13,052 nucleotides of DNA, taken from positions 1-13,052 of the forward strand of contig CAMEYZ010000045.1 of the NCBI GenBank assembly GCA_945947715.1. The letters are read 5' to 3'. Below are positions 1 to 6,669 of this stretch, piece by piece (the first letter of the stretch is position 1; every line of letters starts with the position of its first letter). The notes under the pieces are model-generated. The model did not search any database. It worked only from the letters and a program-made list of their open reading frames with translations, and had not been told where the DNA came from. This stretch comes from an uncultured Clostridia bacterium. GTDB lineage: Bacteria > Bacillota > Clostridia > Oscillospirales > Ruminococcaceae. Position numbers and translations under genes: made by a program.

Positions 1-7
1 TACCTAC

Positions 8-36
8 ATGATACCACACAAATACAAATTTGTCAA
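8..36 (-). promoter_or_regulatory. Sigma-A promoter for a gene beyond the window
   Basis: On the minus strand there is a perfect -35 box TTGACA (31-36), a 17-base spacer and a -10 box TATCAT (8-13, five of six consensus bases). It lies just after the hemL stop and points out of the window, so the gene after hemL probably has its own transcription unit. No hairpin terminator is visible between hemL and this promoter. Confidence 0.6.
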
Positions 37-52
37 GTGCTTTTGAAACAAA

Positions 53-1303
53 TCACAGAAACGCCCTGCAGGTAAGCTCGATATCCTCGTCGGTATGGGC
101 CGCAGATACGAACATCGCTTCAAACTGTGAGGGCGTAGTATATATCCCACGCTCAAGAAGCTTATTGAAATGCTGTGCATATTTATCCCTGTCCGAGGTG
201 CAGGCAGTATCATAATCTGTGACATGAACATCGGTGAAAAATGCCGTCAGCAGCGAGCCTACACGATTTACATTAAGTCCCGCCGATCTCATAGCCTCTT
301 CCAGATGTGCAGACTTTTTCTCCAGCTCATCATATATCTGCGGAGAAGCCATGAGTATCTTCAGCGTGGCAGCTCCTGCAGCAACAGCAATGGGATTTCC
401 TGAAAGTGTCCCCGCCTGATATACCGACCCCAGCGGTGCGACACACTCCATTATCTCCGCTCTTCCGCCATAAGCAGCAAGGGGCATGCCTCCGCCCACT
501 ATTTTGCCCAGAGTGGTCAGGTCGGGAGTGATGCCGTAAAGCTGCTGAGCTCCACCGAGAGAAAGTCGGAAGCCCGTTATCACCTCGTCAAAGATAAGCA
601 GCGAAGAATATTTTTCAGTAATCTCCCGCAGAAAACGGAGAAAGCCCTCCTTCGGCGGAACAACTCCCATATTTGCGGCACAGGGCTCCACGATAACACA
701 GGCTATATCCTTTCCGTATTTATCGAAAAGCTTCTCCACCGATTCTTCGCTGTTATAATCAGCAAGAAGAGTGGTCTCGGTATAGCCCTTAGGCACACCT
801 GCACTGTCAGGGACGGAGTTTGTCAGCAGACCTGAGCCGCCCTTTACAAGAAGTCCGTCCGAGTGTCCGTGATAGCAGCCCTTGAATTTGACTATCATAT
901 CCCTGTGAGTATATCCCCTTGCGGCGCGGACCGCGCTCATCACCGCTTCCGTGCCCGAGTTCACAAGTCGGAGCATTTCCATTGAGGGTATGCATTTTTG
1001 TATCAGCTCTGCAAGCTCTATCTCTCCGCGGTGACATGCTCCGAAGGTAAGTCCATTTTCGGCGGCCCTGCTGACAGCTTCGAGTATCTCAGGACGACCA
1101 TGTCCGAGGATATTCGGTCCCCAGGAGCATACATAGTCGATAAACTCATTTCCGTCCGCATCGTATATCCTATCGCCCTTAGCCCGTTCGACAAACAGCG
1201 GAGACCGTCCCACACTGTTGAACGCCCTCACGGGACTGTTCACCCCTCCGGGCATAAATTTTTTCGCCTGCTCGTACAAGTTTTCCGAGTTGCTTGTGTT
1301 CAT
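53..1303 (-). CDS. hemL: Glutamate-1-semialdehyde 2,1-aminomutase
   Basis: This PLP enzyme converts glutamate-1-semialdehyde into 5-aminolevulinate, the second step of the C5 tetrapyrrole route, in the cytoplasm. The 416-residue product opens with the family pattern FMPGGVNSPVRAF (17-29). It has the cofactor motif FDEVITGFR (238-246) and the PLP-binding lysine K267 in TLGKIVGGGMPLAAYGG. Homologues usually have about 425-430 residues, and this one stops soon after the conserved AHTDEDIE stretch, so the C-terminus is slightly short. The start is set by AAAGGA a few bases upstream. It is the last tetrapyrrole gene in view but is cut off from hemB by about 1.3 kb. It has its own promoter near 1472-1500 and a 22-codon ORF in its leader. 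Identification is firm. Confidence 0.97.
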   Translation of the reverse strand: MNTSNSENLYEQAKKFMPGGVNSPVRAFNSVGRSPLFVERAKGDRIYDADGNEFIDYVCSWGPNILGHGRPEILEAVSRAAENGLTFGACHRGEIELAELIQKCIPSMEMLRLVNSGTEAVMSAVRAARGYTHRDMIVKFKGCYHGHSDGLLVKGGSGLLTNSVPDSAGVPKGYTETTLLADYNSEESVEKLFDKYGKDIACVIVEPCAANMGVVPPKEGFLRFLREITEKYSSLLIFDEVITGFRLSLGGAQQLYGITPDLTTLGKIVGGGMPLAAYGGRAEIMECVAPLGSVYQAGTLSGNPIAVAAGAATLKILMASPQIYDELEKKSAHLEEAMRSAGLNVNRVGSLLTAFFTDVHVTDYDTACTSDRDKYAQHFNKLLERGIYTTPSQFEAMFVSAAHTDEDIELTCRAFL

Positions 1304-1346
1304 TTGGTATTTCCTTTCTTTGTGGTAAATCCTTTTAGTTTTTGAC

Positions 1347-1415
1347 TTATAGTTTAATTACGATTGGCGGTTCGCTGACGAAACGGCGAACATAGATTTC
1401 TATATACTTGCTCAT
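1347..1415 (-). CDS. 22-aa upstream ORF (possible leader peptide of hemL)
   Basis: A 22-codon ORF begins MSKYIEIYV and ends PPIVIKL, with a TAA stop. Its ribosome site is GGAGGTGA (1422-1429), the strongest in the region, ending five bases before the ATG, which is ideal spacing. It starts about 50 bases downstream of a good promoter and ends 43 bases before the hemL ATG, so it would be the first ORF on the hemL mRNA. I recognise no family. It may be a regulatory leader peptide, a true microprotein, or a translated remnant. No attenuator hairpin is evident between it and hemL, which weakens a classical attenuation model. The peptide is rich in Ile/Val/Tyr and carries an Arg-Arg pair. Confidence 0.5.
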   Translation of the reverse strand: MSKYIEIYVRRFVSEPPIVIKL

Positions 1416-1445
1416 TATAATCACCTCCGAAACAGTATTTAAATT

Positions 1446-1500
1446 TTCAGAGGCATTTTTACGTCATAATCATTATAACAGATTCGCCTCTGAATTGCAA
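1446..1500 (-). promoter_or_regulatory. hemL promoter with inverted repeat around the -10 box
   Basis: On the minus strand the -35 box is TTGCAA (1495-1500), the spacer is 17 bases and the -10 box is a perfect TATAAT (1472-1477). A 9-base inverted repeat brackets the -10: TTCAGAGGC (1486-1494, read on minus) lies in the spacer and GCCTCTGAA (1446-1454, read on minus) lies in the early transcribed region. The arm centres are 40 bases apart, close to four helical turns. This could be a two-half-site operator, but no regulator can be named from the sequence. Confidence 0.6.
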
Positions 1501-1620
1501 CACATTAAAGCGATATTTCAAATATTTTATGCTGCTTTTTCGGACTAATCCTTGCAGTCCATATCCTTTTCAGCAGGCTTGAGAATATCGTAAATCTGAT
1601 TTATTCTGTTTGTTTTCCCC

Positions 1621-1649
1621 TTGACTATATTTATAAATTGGGGTATAAT
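1621..1649 (+). promoter_or_regulatory. Sigma-A promoter of the AT-rich membrane-protein gene
   Basis: The -35 box TTGACT (1621-1626), a 17-base spacer and a perfect -10 TATAAT (1644-1649) precede the ORF at 1749. The leader is about 90 bases. It contains a small potential hairpin (TCGGG at about 1658, CCCGA at about 1674) and an AAATCGGAATTT box (1681-1692) that is complementary to a box after the gene. Confidence 0.7.
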
Positions 1650-1748
1650 GGAATAAATCGGGTAGATAAGCTGCCCGACCAAATCGGAATTTTATGAACT
1701 CGTTTAAATCATAAATTAATATGGTTAAGATTTTTTGGAGTAATAAAT

Positions 1749-2303
1749 ATGAAACTCTATGAAACAAATTTTAAGGCTATTGTAGATAAAGAAGAATTAC
1801 CAGAAGCTGAAATAAAAATGCTTTACAAGAAAAGTGGGAAAAAATCATTTAAAATCTGTTTTTCTATATTATCAATAATAATGATTATATCTATTCCTTA
1901 TTATTGGATAACTGAAAAAGAAGTTCCACTTTTTTTTATATTGTTTTTTGTATTTTTATGTTTACCAATGACAATTGAATCCTATAAACATAAAGAATTA
2001 AGTGCTTGTTATGGAATCGTCAAAGAAAAAACTGTTCGCTGTGCCAGAATTTCAGGCAGAGGACATATATTTATGCCTTATGAGAATACTGTTGAATTAG
2101 GCACTTACAAGCATAAATATACATTATCTCAAACTGTCTGCGAGTATTACTTTTGCACAGTTGAAATCAACGAAAATATATATGAGAACATATGTTGTGA
2201 TAGAAAAGATTTTTTAAAGATTAATGAAAGAGAAAAAGTTGTTATATATTTTGATGATATATATAATTTCCCTGTTATATACTCTTGTTCTAATAATACA
2301 TAA
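1749..2303 (+). CDS. Hypothetical two-helix membrane protein (AT-rich, probably acquired)
   Basis: I do not recognise this 184-residue protein. A charged N-terminal segment (1-32, ending KKSGKKSFK) is followed by two hydrophobic helices (about 34-53 and 59-76) separated by a short ITEKEVP turn. About 105 mostly polar residues follow, rich in Tyr and Cys (for example CCDR at 149-152), probably a small beta-rich domain on the cytoplasmic side. TGGAG lies a few bases before the ATG. The gene is clearly richer in A/T than the neighbouring hem genes, with mostly A/T third positions, and lies on the opposite strand from them. It has its own promoter at 1621 and terminator at 2379, so it behaves as a self-contained cassette between hemB and hemL. 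I infer acquisition by transfer. Its function is unknown. Confidence 0.75.
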   Translation: MKLYETNFKAIVDKEELPEAEIKMLYKKSGKKSFKICFSILSIIMIISIPYYWITEKEVPLFFILFFVFLCLPMTIESYKHKELSACYGIVKEKTVRCARISGRGHIFMPYENTVELGTYKHKYTLSQTVCEYYFCTVEINENIYENICCDRKDFLKINEREKVVIYFDDIYNFPVIYSCSNNT

Positions 2304-2378
2304 TATATTTATCTGCTTTCAATCAACAATACAGCCTTATATTTCCCTTTAACTTACCTACAAATTCCGATTTATCGG

Positions 2379-2409
2379 GGAGCGTGAGCAAAATCTTACG
2401 CTCCTTTTT
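2379..2409 (+). terminator. Rho-independent terminator of the AT-rich gene
   Basis: GGAGCGTGAG (2379-2388) pairs with CTTACGCTCC (2395-2404) through ten pairs including one G-U, with a six-base loop CAAAAT, and is followed by TTTTT. It lies about 75 bases after the stop of the plus-strand membrane-protein gene. Confidence 0.9.
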
Positions 2410-2428
2410 GTATTTCTACAACCATTAC

Positions 2429-2566
2429 CTACTTTTTTAGGCTCTGATGATAAACCTTTGTCCGGTAAAACAGCGTATCATATATGACCATCATATTAAA
2501 AATCGACAGCAGAGCAAGCACACCATTCACAGCACCCGATGCAATGACAACAGATGAGCACCACAT
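2429..2566 (-). pseudogene. 45-codon membrane-protein C-terminal fragment (remnant or small ORF)
   Basis: A minus-strand frame of 45 codons begins MWCSSVVIASG and contains one long hydrophobic helix. It ends with a basic tail, YRTKVYHQSLKK, before a TAG stop. The composition (helix, then aromatic and basic tail) looks like the real C-terminus of an integral membrane protein rather than chance sequence. There is no convincing ribosome site, and the frame is closed by a TAA shortly upstream, within the hairpin at 2551-2586. I read it as the surviving 3' end of a gene lost when this interval was rearranged. A genuine small membrane protein is possible. Confidence 0.3.
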
Positions 2567-2586
2567 CAATCTGTGATGCTCATCTG
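2551..2586 (-). terminator. Long hairpin after hemB, probable end of the hem operon
   Basis: Two 15-base arms (2551-2565 and 2572-2586) surround a six-base loop, 65 bases after the hemB stop. In minus-strand RNA all 15 positions pair, one of them as U-G. In plus-strand RNA that position would be a C-A mismatch, which suggests the structure serves minus-strand transcripts. The U-run after it is poor (UUGUCAUU), so it may be a weak terminator or an mRNA 3'-end stabilising hairpin. Confidence 0.5.
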
Positions 2587-2650
2587 CTTAAACAACGTAA
2601 AATCGTCCTTTTCTCGTAAGCTCCTCTTGTTGTGTCGGGGTTACTGCTTA

Positions 2651-3607
2651 TTACTTGACCCAATCAACCTCAAGCGCATGATACGTGATAATGATATCCG
2701 CTCCCGCTCGCTTTATTGCTGTCAGATTCTCCATGATTATCCGCTGCTCGTCTATCCAGCCCCGCTCCGCCGCAGCCTTTACCATGGAATATTCTCCGCT
2801 GACATTATACGCCGCTATCGGCACATCAAACCGCTCTCTCGCACTCTTTAATACATCCAGATACGCAAGGGCAGGCTTTACTATTATCATATCTGCGCCC
2901 TCGTCAATGTCGTCCGCTATCTCACGCATTGCTTCTCTGCCGTTGCGACAGTCCATCTGATAGGTGCGACGGTCGCCGAAGCAGGGCGCAGACTCTGCAG
3001 CGTCACGAAATGGAGAATAATATCCCGAAGCGTATTTCGAACTGTATGACATGATAGGAGTATCTGCAAAGCCGTTCTCGTCCAGCGCAGCACGTATTGC
3101 CGCTACTCGTCCGTCCATCATATCCGACGGAGCGATGATATCCGCTCCCGCCCGCGCCATACTCACCGCAGCCTTTGCAAGCAGAGGCAGAGTTGCGTCG
3201 TTTAATATCTTTCCGTCCATTACCACGCCACAGTGACCATGAGCGGTGTACTCGCACAGGCAGACGTCTGCGATGACAATTAGCTCTGGATAATTTTTCT
3301 TGATAAAGCGTATGGCGTTCTGAACAACGCCGTTATCGTCATAAGCTCCTGAGGCAAGCTCGTCCTTGTGCTCGGGTATGCCGAAGAGCAATACTCCTGC
3401 GATACCCTTTTCGCGCACCCTGTCCATTATCTCAGGGAGCCTGTCCACCGAATACTGATATATTCCCGGCATGGACTCCACAGGTATTTTCTTATCCTCG
3501 CCGAAAACCACGAACATCGGATATATCATATCCTTAGGGGAAAGCCGTGTTTCGGCGGTCAGCTCCCGCATTGCCTCACTGCTGCGAAGTCTTCTGAATC
3601 TTTTCAT
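2651..3607 (-). CDS. hemB: Delta-aminolevulinic acid dehydratase (porphobilinogen synthase)
   Basis: The enzyme condenses two 5-aminolevulinate molecules into porphobilinogen. The 318-residue length is normal. The zinc-type metal site is visible as three cysteines, C116, C118 and C126, in VCLCEYTAHGHCG. The Schiff-base lysines are K191 (SYSSKYASGYYSPFRDA) and K244 (DMIIVKPALAYLDV). APSDMMDGRV (159-168) and the C-terminal NLTAIKRAGADIIITYHALEV block are also typical. The start overlaps the end of cobA-hemD by 32 bases and has GAAAGG upstream, so it is likely translationally coupled and part of the hem operon. A hairpin follows the stop. In many Clostridia hemL would come next, but here an AT-rich interval intervenes. 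Confidence 0.97.
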   Translation of the reverse strand: MKRFRRLRSSEAMRELTAETRLSPKDMIYPMFVVFGEDKKIPVESMPGIYQYSVDRLPEIMDRVREKGIAGVLLFGIPEHKDELASGAYDDNGVVQNAIRFIKKNYPELIVIADVCLCEYTAHGHCGVVMDGKILNDATLPLLAKAAVSMARAGADIIAPSDMMDGRVAAIRAALDENGFADTPIMSYSSKYASGYYSPFRDAAESAPCFGDRRTYQMDCRNGREAMREIADDIDEGADMIIVKPALAYLDVLKSARERFDVPIAAYNVSGEYSMVKAAAERGWIDEQRIIMENLTAIKRAGADIIITYHALEVDWVK

Positions 3608-5090
3608 TTTTATTCAGCCTTTCTATTTTTTCGATTATCCCGTCGGCAGTAAAGCTGTCGGCGATATATACGTTATCATTATTCACGGTCGGGTTTTTAA
3701 GCAGCTCTTCTGCGGTGATATTGCCGATGCAGACTATCTTAGTTCTGTCAGAAACGGTATATCCCGCATCGAAAAACGCCCTCACTCCCGAGCCACTGGC
3801 AAAGGTGAGAAAACCGGTCATTACAGTCTTATCGGAGCTGTCGGCTCCACAGGGTACGGTATCGTAAATTTTGATATCGTCATAGGTTATCCCGTTTTCG
3901 TCAAGAATTTTATTGAGTATCTGCGAGCCCTGCTCCGCCCGGAGGATAAGCACCCTTTCACCGTTCTTCACATTTTCCGCAAGAAGCCTTCCCAGTGCCT
4001 CTACCGTGTAGGTATCGGGCATAATATCGGGGATAAGTCCTACGCTTTTCAGCCGTTCGCCGGTAGGTCTGCCCACCACGGCAAGGCTTACTCCGTACAG
4101 TCTGCGAATATCTATCCCAAGCCGCTTCATGCGGGCAAGAAAAATATCCGCTCCGTTTGCGCTGGTGAGCACAAGATATTTATAGTCCGATATATTTTCA
4201 AGGGCCCGGTCAAGCTGTTCATTTTCTTCATATTCCGCTATCCGTACCACCGGCAGAGGATATGCACTGCCACCTCGTGCGTATATTTTCTCCGACAGCT
4301 TTTTAACGAGCTTTTCTGTTCCCGTAACAGTCACGGGGACTCCGTCAAGCACACCCTTCATGGTTTTTGAAAAGTCCAGCGCCGCTGTTTCTCCGACTAT
4401 TATCACAGCAGGCGCGGAAATATTTTCCCTTCGTACAGCCTCCCCTATGTCGGAGAGCCTTTCCCGGACCGTCCTCTGCTCCGAGGTGCCGCCCTTTAAT
4501 ATCACAGCAGCAGGCATTTCAGGAGATATCCCCCCGCATATCAGCTCACGGGACAGCCTTTCCAAACGGTCAAGTCCCATAAGAAAAACAAGGGTTCCGT
4601 CAAGGGAGGCATATTTTCCGAAATATCCGTCGGGAGTATCCTCTGCGGTGTGGGCTGTGATGACGTGAAAGCTGCGGCTTACTTTGCGGTGAGTCACGGG
4701 AATACCTGCAAGCTCTGGGACTGCAATGCACGAAGATATCCCGGGAATTATCTCAAAGTGGATATCCTCACGGGAAAGAGCTGCTGCCTCCTCGCCGCCC
4801 CGTCCGAAAACAAAGGGGTCGCCGCCCTTTAACCGGACGACAGTTTTCCCCTCCTGAGCCTTTTGTAGAAGTATCTCATTAATGGACTCCTGTGCTTCGC
4901 TGTGCCTACCCATGCGCTTGCCCACGTAAATTCTCTCTGCGTTTTCAGGTGCAAAGCCAAGGAGCCTTTCGTCCACAAGATCATCATAGACAACGCAGTC
5001 CGCCTGTGACAGAGCATAAGCTCCCCGCAGTGTAATAAGGTCAGCTTCTCCGCAGCCGCCACCTGTGATATATACCATTCCGATGCTCAT
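3576..5090 (-). CDS. cobA-hemD: Fusion: uroporphyrinogen-III C-methyltransferase / uroporphyrinogen-III synthase
   Basis: This is a two-domain 504-residue protein. The N-terminal part (about 1-240) is a SAM-dependent methyltransferase that turns uroporphyrinogen III into precorrin-2. It shows a variant glycine-rich start VYITGGGCGEADLITLRG (6-23; usually GAGPGDP), the signature RLKGGDPFVFGRGGEE (86-101) and EIIPGISS (113-120). The C-terminal part (about 250-490) is uroporphyrinogen-III synthase, a fast-diverging family recognised by fold pattern and LTSANGADIF (308-317), and it closes hydroxymethylbilane into uroporphyrinogen III. The fusion therefore channels hydroxymethylbilane straight to precorrin-2. 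The start overlaps the hemC stop as ATGA, and the tail (LNKNEKIQKTSQQ) runs into the hemB start. A start at Met5 is possible. CobA-HemD fusions are known in Clostridia. Confidence 0.95.
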   Translation of the reverse strand: MSIGMVYITGGGCGEADLITLRGAYALSQADCVVYDDLVDERLLGFAPENAERIYVGKRMGRHSEAQESINEILLQKAQEGKTVVRLKGGDPFVFGRGGEEAAALSREDIHFEIIPGISSCIAVPELAGIPVTHRKVSRSFHVITAHTAEDTPDGYFGKYASLDGTLVFLMGLDRLERLSRELICGGISPEMPAAVILKGGTSEQRTVRERLSDIGEAVRRENISAPAVIIVGETAALDFSKTMKGVLDGVPVTVTGTEKLVKKLSEKIYARGGSAYPLPVVRIAEYEENEQLDRALENISDYKYLVLTSANGADIFLARMKRLGIDIRRLYGVSLAVVGRPTGERLKSVGLIPDIMPDTYTVEALGRLLAENVKNGERVLILRAEQGSQILNKILDENGITYDDIKIYDTVPCGADSSDKTVMTGFLTFASGSGVRAFFDAGYTVSDRTKIVCIGNITAEELLKNPTVNNDNVYIADSFTADGIIEKIERLNKNEKIQKTSQQ

Positions 5091-6043
5091 TTTCCCGAAA
5101 CCATTCCTTTCAGCAGTTCATAGCGCTCCGATATTTTACCCTCTGCGGTAAGTATATTTCTTCCGTCCGCTGAGCAGACGAGCTTTATATTTTCGTCCGA
5201 TACCTCTGTGAATATCCCTGCAGGGGTGTGGCAATTTCCGCCGCATATCCGCAGAAATTCCCGTTCGGTCTCAAAGGAGATGTACGTATTCCTGTGGGAA
5301 ATCTCACGGAATATTTCCGCCGCTGCCGAATTTTCAGCAGCTTCTACTGCGATGATACCCTGACATGCCGCAGGAACGAACTCTTCCGCTTCAAAAGCCC
5401 TAAAGGAAAAGCTCTCACTGTTAAGGAAGTGCTGATTAAAGGCACAGCCATCGTTTCCGACACTCGAAAATCCGTCACTGAGAGTGTCGAGAAACGATTT
5501 TATCAGCGGTTCCTTAAGTATCCCCAGTCTTTCAAGTCCCGCAGCCGCAAGGATTATCCCGTCATACTCTCCGGAAAGAAGCTTGTTCAGACGAGTCTCC
5601 ACATTGCCGCGAATATCCTTGAATACTGCATTCGGATATATCCGCTTAAGATTTTCGCGGCGCCGTAAGCTGCCCGTTCCTATGAGCAGCTTATCGGACA
5701 TATCATACATAGCACCCTTTGGCAGCACCAGCACATCGCGGTGGTCGCCACGTTTCAGCACAGCGGATATTTCCAGTCCCCGTGTCAGCTCGATATCGAG
5801 GTCCTTTGCACTGTGAACAGCGGCATCTATCTCCCCCGAAAGGATACGCTCCTCCAGCTCCGAGGAAAATACCCCCTTTCCTTCTATCTGCGCGATAGGC
5901 CTGTCGATGTACCTATCTCCGCGGGAGGATATCTCAACAATTTCCGCTTCAATATCGGGATATGCATTTTTCAGCGCCCTCACTGCCATATCCGTCTGTG
6001 CAAGAGCCAGTCTGCTCTTACGAGTCCCTATTCTTATCTTCAT
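5087..6043 (-). CDS. hemC: Hydroxymethylbilane synthase with an in-frame palindromic insertion
   Basis: Porphobilinogen deaminase polymerises four porphobilinogens into hydroxymethylbilane. The 318-residue product starts MKIRIGTRKSRLALAQ. It carries the catalytic aspartate in DAAVHSAKDL (73-82, D73), the arginine-rich GTGSLRRRENL (122-132) and the dipyrromethane-attachment cysteine C271 in CGGNCHTPAG, where the usual EGGC is changed to GGNC. The striking feature is between LERLGI (170-175) and EEFVPAACQG (220-229). Homologues have roughly a dozen residues there, while this protein has 44. The extra stretch corresponds to the palindromic repeat at 5421-5517. Removing 93 bases would give LERLGILNSESFSFRAFEAEEF, a normal-looking sequence. 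The catalytic residues are intact, so the enzyme is probably active. The start overlaps the previous gene by 26 bases and has AGAGGA upstream. Confidence 0.95.
   Translation of the reverse strand: MKIRIGTRKSRLALAQTDMAVRALKNAYPDIEAEIVEISSRGDRYIDRPIAQIEGKGVFSSELEERILSGEIDAAVHSAKDLDIELTRGLEISAVLKRGDHRDVLVLPKGAMYDMSDKLLIGTGSLRRRENLKRIYPNAVFKDIRGNVETRLNKLLSGEYDGIILAAAGLERLGILKEPLIKSFLDTLSDGFSSVGNDGCAFNQHFLNSESFSFRAFEAEEFVPAACQGIIAVEAAENSAAAEIFREISHRNTYISFETEREFLRICGGNCHTPAGIFTEVSDENIKLVCSADGRNILTAEGKISERYELLKGMVSGK
5421..5517 (-). repeat. 97-base palindromic element inserted in-frame within hemC
   Basis: Two nested inverted repeats are visible. The outer arms are 5421-5436 and 5502-5517, which match at 14 of 16 positions and begin and end with TTAAGGAA/TTCCTTAA. 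The inner arms are 5450-5465 and 5482-5498, a perfect 16-base match except for one bulged base, around a 16-base loop (5466-5481). TA (or TTAA) recurs at both ends exactly 93 bases apart, that is 31 codons, consistent with target duplication. Read in the phase TT|AAG|GAA the element has no stop in either orientation, although the other minus-strand frames contain stops near the ends. It encodes the hemC stretch from about residue 176 to 208. This looks like a MITE-like palindromic element of the coding kind. TA duplication would suit an IS630/Tc1-type transposase, which is an inference only. Confidence 0.8.
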
Positions 6044-6665
6044 ACTCCATGTCCTCTAAAAGCTTGTAGATTTCCGACCTGTCGGGCAGCATTTCCGAGC
6101 TGTCGATATAATCAATAACTGCATACATAACGTCTCTGCGACGTTTTTCCGAAGAAAACCTCTCCCTGACAATAGGGCGCAGCTCTGCGGTCATCTCCGC
6201 GCAGAACAGCATTTTTTCGTCCATAAGCTCTTCTATCCTCCGCCGCAGATATGCTGAAAAAGCGGGAGCTGTCCCCGAGGAAGATATCCCCACGGAGATA
6301 TTCCCCTTATGTACCAATGCGGGGAAAATAAAGGTACATTTATCGGGATCGTCCACCGTATTCACGGGGATATTATTTTGCACGCAAAGCTCATAGATAT
6401 GCTGATTGACCTTTCTGTCAGAGGTGGCAGCTATCACCGCGCATACCCCCTGCAGAACGTCCTCAGAAAAGGGCTGCACATTTATTATAATATTCCCGCA
6501 TTTTTCGGCCAGTCTGTATATCTCATCGCAGATATCGGGAGCGGTCACAGTCATCATCGCGCCGTACTCCGTCAGAATACACACCTTGCGGCATGCGACG
6601 CTTCCGCCGCCTATCACAGCTATTCTCTTATTATTTATATCCGCAAAAAAAGGAAAATATCCCAT
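6018..6665 (-). CDS. Precorrin-2 dehydrogenase / sirohydrochlorin ferrochelatase-type protein
   Basis: This NAD-dependent enzyme oxidises precorrin-2 to sirohydrochlorin, and family members such as CysG-N and Met8p can also insert iron to give siroheme. A Rossmann motif IAVIGGGSVACRKV lies near the N-terminus. The block VNTVDDPDKCTFIFPA contains the likely catalytic aspartate (the CysG D104 equivalent). The serine segment VGISSSGTAPAFSAYLRRRIEE follows, then a helical C-terminal domain. I chose the ATG at 6665 because MGYFPFFADINNKR aligns with the usual family start and GGTGA sits eight bases upstream. An in-frame GTG at 6677 would overlap hemA by eight bases. It lies between hemA and hemC in the operon and takes the product of cobA-hemD. 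Whether the ferrochelatase activity is kept cannot be told from the sequence. Confidence 0.9.
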   Translation of the reverse strand: MGYFPFFADINNKRIAVIGGGSVACRKVCILTEYGAMMTVTAPDICDEIYRLAEKCGNIIINVQPFSEDVLQGVCAVIAATSDRKVNQHIYELCVQNNIPVNTVDDPDKCTFIFPALVHKGNISVGISSSGTAPAFSAYLRRRIEELMDEKMLFCAEMTAELRPIVRERFSSEKRRRDVMYAVIDYIDSSEMLPDRSEIYKLLEDMEYEDKNRDS

Positions 6666-6669
6666 AAGC

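Noticed and set aside
1541..1560. Hairpin GGACT-N9-AGTCC as a tRNA or terminator remnant
   Set aside because: It is only five pairs with no T-run and no tRNA features.
3471..4370. 299-codon plus-strand ORF
   Set aside because: It lies antisense to hemB and cobA-hemD, both unmistakable, and encodes no recognisable protein.
5466..5481. Frameshift or sequencing error as the cause of the HemC extra segment
   Set aside because: The reading frame is continuous on both sides and matches the family before and after. The nested palindromes and the 31-codon spacing of the TA repeats explain the extra residues better.
5228..5668. 146-codon plus-strand ORF across the hemC repeat
   Set aside because: It exists only because the palindromic element is open on both strands. 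It has no ribosome site and lies antisense to hemC.
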